Assembly: GCA_958407085.1 (NCBI GenBank)
Contig: CATYHY010000090.1
Location: forward strand, 1 to 6,030
Length of the DNA stretch: 6,030 nucleotides
Source: an uncultured Collinsella sp.
GTDB lineage: Bacteria; Actinomycetota; Coriobacteriia; Coriobacteriales; Coriobacteriaceae
Direction of reading: 5' to 3'
Positions within the stretch are counted from its first letter, which is position 1. The number at the start of each line of letters is the position of its first letter. Below, piece by piece: positions 4,558-6,030 of this stretch. A program made the position numbers and the translations under genes. The notes below the pieces were generated by a model. That model was not told the DNA's origin and ran no database searches. It saw only the letters and a list, made by a program, of their open reading frames with translations.

Positions 4558-6030
4558 ATAGGAAGCTTAACGCTGCTATCACAGCCGGTCTGAGCTTGAG
4601 TATGGTGCTCAGCTCCACGCCGGTTGCTGCTATCGCGGCGGAGACTACTCAGAACACGAGCGAGGGGGCTACTGCTGCAGCCTCTACTGGTGTTAAGACC
4701 GTTACTTTTGTAGCGGAAAATGGCGGCGGCGCTTTCGCGGACGGAAGCATCGTTATGCGCATTCAGACTAACGATAAGGGCGTATGCTCTATGCCGGAGT
4801 CTCCCGTGCGCGATGGCTATGTGTTTGGCGGCTGGTATTATGACAACACTTGCACGCATGCCGTAGATTTTTCTCAGCCTCTTCTGAGCGACGCTAGCAA
4901 TTTTGTTGTTCTGTTCGCCAAGTGGACTGAGGCTCCCTCGAATGTGCTCGATGTGACCTACTCTGCCAATGGCGGTCAGTTTGCCGACGGCAACAACGTC
5001 ATGCTGGGTCAGACTGACAGCAATGGCATTGCTCGTCAGCCGCTTGCTCCTACGCGCGACGGCTATGTGTTTGCCGGTTGGTATTATCACAGCGACGGAA
5101 CCGACCAGGTTGACTTCAACCAGCCGATCGTCGGTGGCGGCGACCATGTGACCCTTTTCGCCGCTTGGACGCCTGTGAAGCAGGACAAGACTGTCGAAAT
5201 CCTCTACGTTGCCAATGGCGGCACGTTCTTCGATGGCAACGAAACTATGCAGGGTGTAACCGATACCGACGGTATTGCACGTCTGCCGCTTCAGCCGACC
5301 CGCGAGGGCTATGACTTCCTTGGTTGGTCGTACGATCGCGACGGAAATGACCCCGTCGACTTCACGAAGGCCATCGTTGCGGGCAGCGGCCACGCGACTG
5401 TTTATGCCCAGTGGAAGCAGAACAATGAGAAGACGGTTCTCTATGTTGCCAATGGTGGCGTTTTCGCCGATGGCAATGAGACCATGGAGGGTGTTACCGA
5501 CAGCGACGGCGTTGCCCGCCAGCCCCTGGCCCCGACCCGCGAGGGCTATACCTTTACTGGCTGGACCTACGATGCTGCCGGCACCGAGCCTGTCGACTTC
5601 ACCAAGCCCATCCAGGGTGGCGGTCAGCATGCTACGTTCTTCGCTCAGTGGGCAGAGCTTGCTAACAACGAGAAGGACGTTCTCTATGTCGCCAACGGCG
5701 GTGTTTTCGCTGATGGCAACGAAGTCCTGCAGGGCGTGACCGACGGCGACGGCGTCGCCCGCCAGCCCCTGGCCCCGACCCGCGAGGGCTACACCTTCGC
5801 CGGCTGGACCTACGACCGCGAGGGTACCGATCCTGTCGACTTTGATAACCCGCTCGTCGGCGGTGGCAAGCACGCTACCCTTTATGCTCAGTGGAATGCC
5901 GTTGAGGAGGATAACTCCATCGACGTCCTCTACGTCGCCAACGGCGGCACGTTCTTCGACGGCAGTGACGCCCTCCAGGGCGTGACCGACGGCGACGGCG
6001 TCGCCCGCCAGCCCCTGGCCCCGACCCGCG
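4554..6030 (+). CDS. Secreted surface protein with InlB B-type (Listeria-Bacteroides) repeats, 3' end outside the window
   Basis: The frame is open for 492 codons up to the right edge, so the C-terminus and any cell-wall anchor (for example LPXTG or a binding domain) cannot be seen. Start: ATG 4554, with AAAGGA at 4541-4546 seven bases upstream. Residues 1-28 form a signal peptide: basic MNRK, a hydrophobic core, then a likely cleavage site after Ala-Ile-Ala28. A short Thr/Ser/Ala-rich stretch (30-46) precedes repeats of about 80 residues at 48-124, 131-205, 214-287, 294-366, 375-447 and 457 onward. Each repeat follows the pattern YVANGG-F-DGN, then TD-DG-AR-PL-PTREGY-F-GW, then VDF, and ends in FAxW or YAQW. 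The GYxFxGW core is the hallmark of Flg_new / Listeria-Bacteroides repeats found in internalin-type and other surface proteins. Likely roles are adhesion or a stalk that displays another domain; the ligand is unknown. It appears to be transcribed separately from nth. Confidence 0.88.
   Translation, partial: MNRKLNAAITAGLSLSMVLSSTPVAAIAAETTQNTSEGATAAASTGVKTVTFVAENGGGAFADGSIVMRIQTNDKGVCSMPESPVRDGYVFGGWYYDNTCTHAVDFSQPLLSDASNFVVLFAKWTEAPSNVLDVTYSANGGQFADGNNVMLGQTDSNGIARQPLAPTRDGYVFAGWYYHSDGTDQVDFNQPIVGGGDHVTLFAAWTPVKQDKTVEILYVANGGTFFDGNETMQGVTDTDGIARLPLQPTREGYDFLGWSYDRDGNDPVDFTKAIVAGSGHATVYAQWKQNNEKTVLYVANGGVFADGNETMEGVTDSDGVARQPLAPTREGYTFTGWTYDAAGTEPVDFTKPIQGGGQHATFFAQWAELANNEKDVLYVANGGVFADGNEVLQGVTDGDGVARQPLAPTREGYTFAGWTYDREGTDPVDFDNPLVGGGKHATLYAQWNAVEEDNSIDVLYVANGGTFFDGSDALQGVTDGDGVARQPLAPTR
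4695..6030 (+). repeat. Tandem coding repeat array, six visible units of about 225-245 bp
   Basis: Units lie at about 4695-4925, 4944-5168, 5193-5414, 5433-5651, 5676-5894 and 5922 to beyond the edge, with variable Asn/Glu/Lys-rich linkers between them (for example TEAPSN, KQNNEK, AELANNEK). The terminal Trp codons are 79-82 residues apart. Unit 1 is the most divergent; units 4, 5 and 6 are nearly the same in their central block. Unit 5 positions 5730-5784 and unit 6 positions 5976-6030 are identical over 55 bases, right up to the window edge. Units 4 and 5 share 35 identical bases (5514-5548 and 5757-5791). Such identity makes slippage or recombination between units likely. Confidence 0.9.

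Noticed and set aside
4461..5873. 470-codon minus-strand frame with apparent internal repeats over the surface gene
   Set aside because: Its repeats are the antisense of the in-frame + strand repeats, whose spacing is a multiple of three, so an open antisense frame is carried along. The + strand has a signal peptide, ribosome binding site and known repeat family.
4695..6030. CRISPR-like array, given regularly spaced similar blocks
   Set aside because: The units are coding, about 240 bp long, diverged, and in frame with InlB B-type protein repeats; there are no short identical repeats with unique spacers.

Overview
The window looks like a chromosomal segment from a high-GC, Gram-positive gut-type actinobacterium, most plausibly class Coriobacteriia (a Collinsella-like genome). 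This is inference. It rests on the strong C/G-ending codon preference, Shine-Dalgarno-led starts, and the pairing of ordinary housekeeping genes with a secreted protein built from InlB B-type (Listeria-Bacteroides) repeats, which are common in that group. All supported genes lie on the + strand. The long minus-strand reading frames are shadows of these genes.

Layout: (1) 3-263 is the C-terminal end of an unrecognised gene that runs in from the left edge and has one membrane helix near its end. (2) 387-1742 is rmuC, a membrane-anchored coiled-coil protein of the RmuC family linked to DNA recombination. A good intrinsic terminator follows it at 1760-1790. (3) 1866-3668 is a complete half-size ABC exporter with six membrane segments and all canonical ATPase motifs. 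(4) 3732-4397 is nth, endonuclease III, with its helix-hairpin-helix, catalytic Lys and Asp, and four-cysteine iron-sulfur loop intact. (5) 4398-4553 is an A+T-rich regulatory region holding a T/A-rich inverted repeat, a 12-bp palindrome, a perfect TATAAT box, a stem-loop and a possible 22-codon leaderless leader ORF. (6) 4554 to beyond the right edge is a secreted protein with a signal peptide and at least six repeats of about 80 residues. It is still open at the window end.

The genes do not form an obvious pathway. rmuC and nth are both DNA-maintenance functions, but rmuC is separated from the exporter by a terminator. The exporter and nth are 63 bp apart and may be co-transcribed. The surface gene appears to have its own promoter. 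For the exporter and nth, the ribosome binding sites favour starts downstream of the longest reading frames (1866 instead of 1830, and 3732 instead of 3708).

No clearly new system is visible. The most interesting parts are the 5' region of the surface-protein gene, where a TATAAT box sits six bases before an ATG whose short ORF ends in an ATGA overlap with the main gene, and the repeat array itself. In that array, hand-counted third-position GC rises from about 56% in repeat 1 to about 97% in the visible part of repeat 6, and the last repeats share long identical DNA blocks. Both point to an array that is expanding or being homogenised towards its 3' side.
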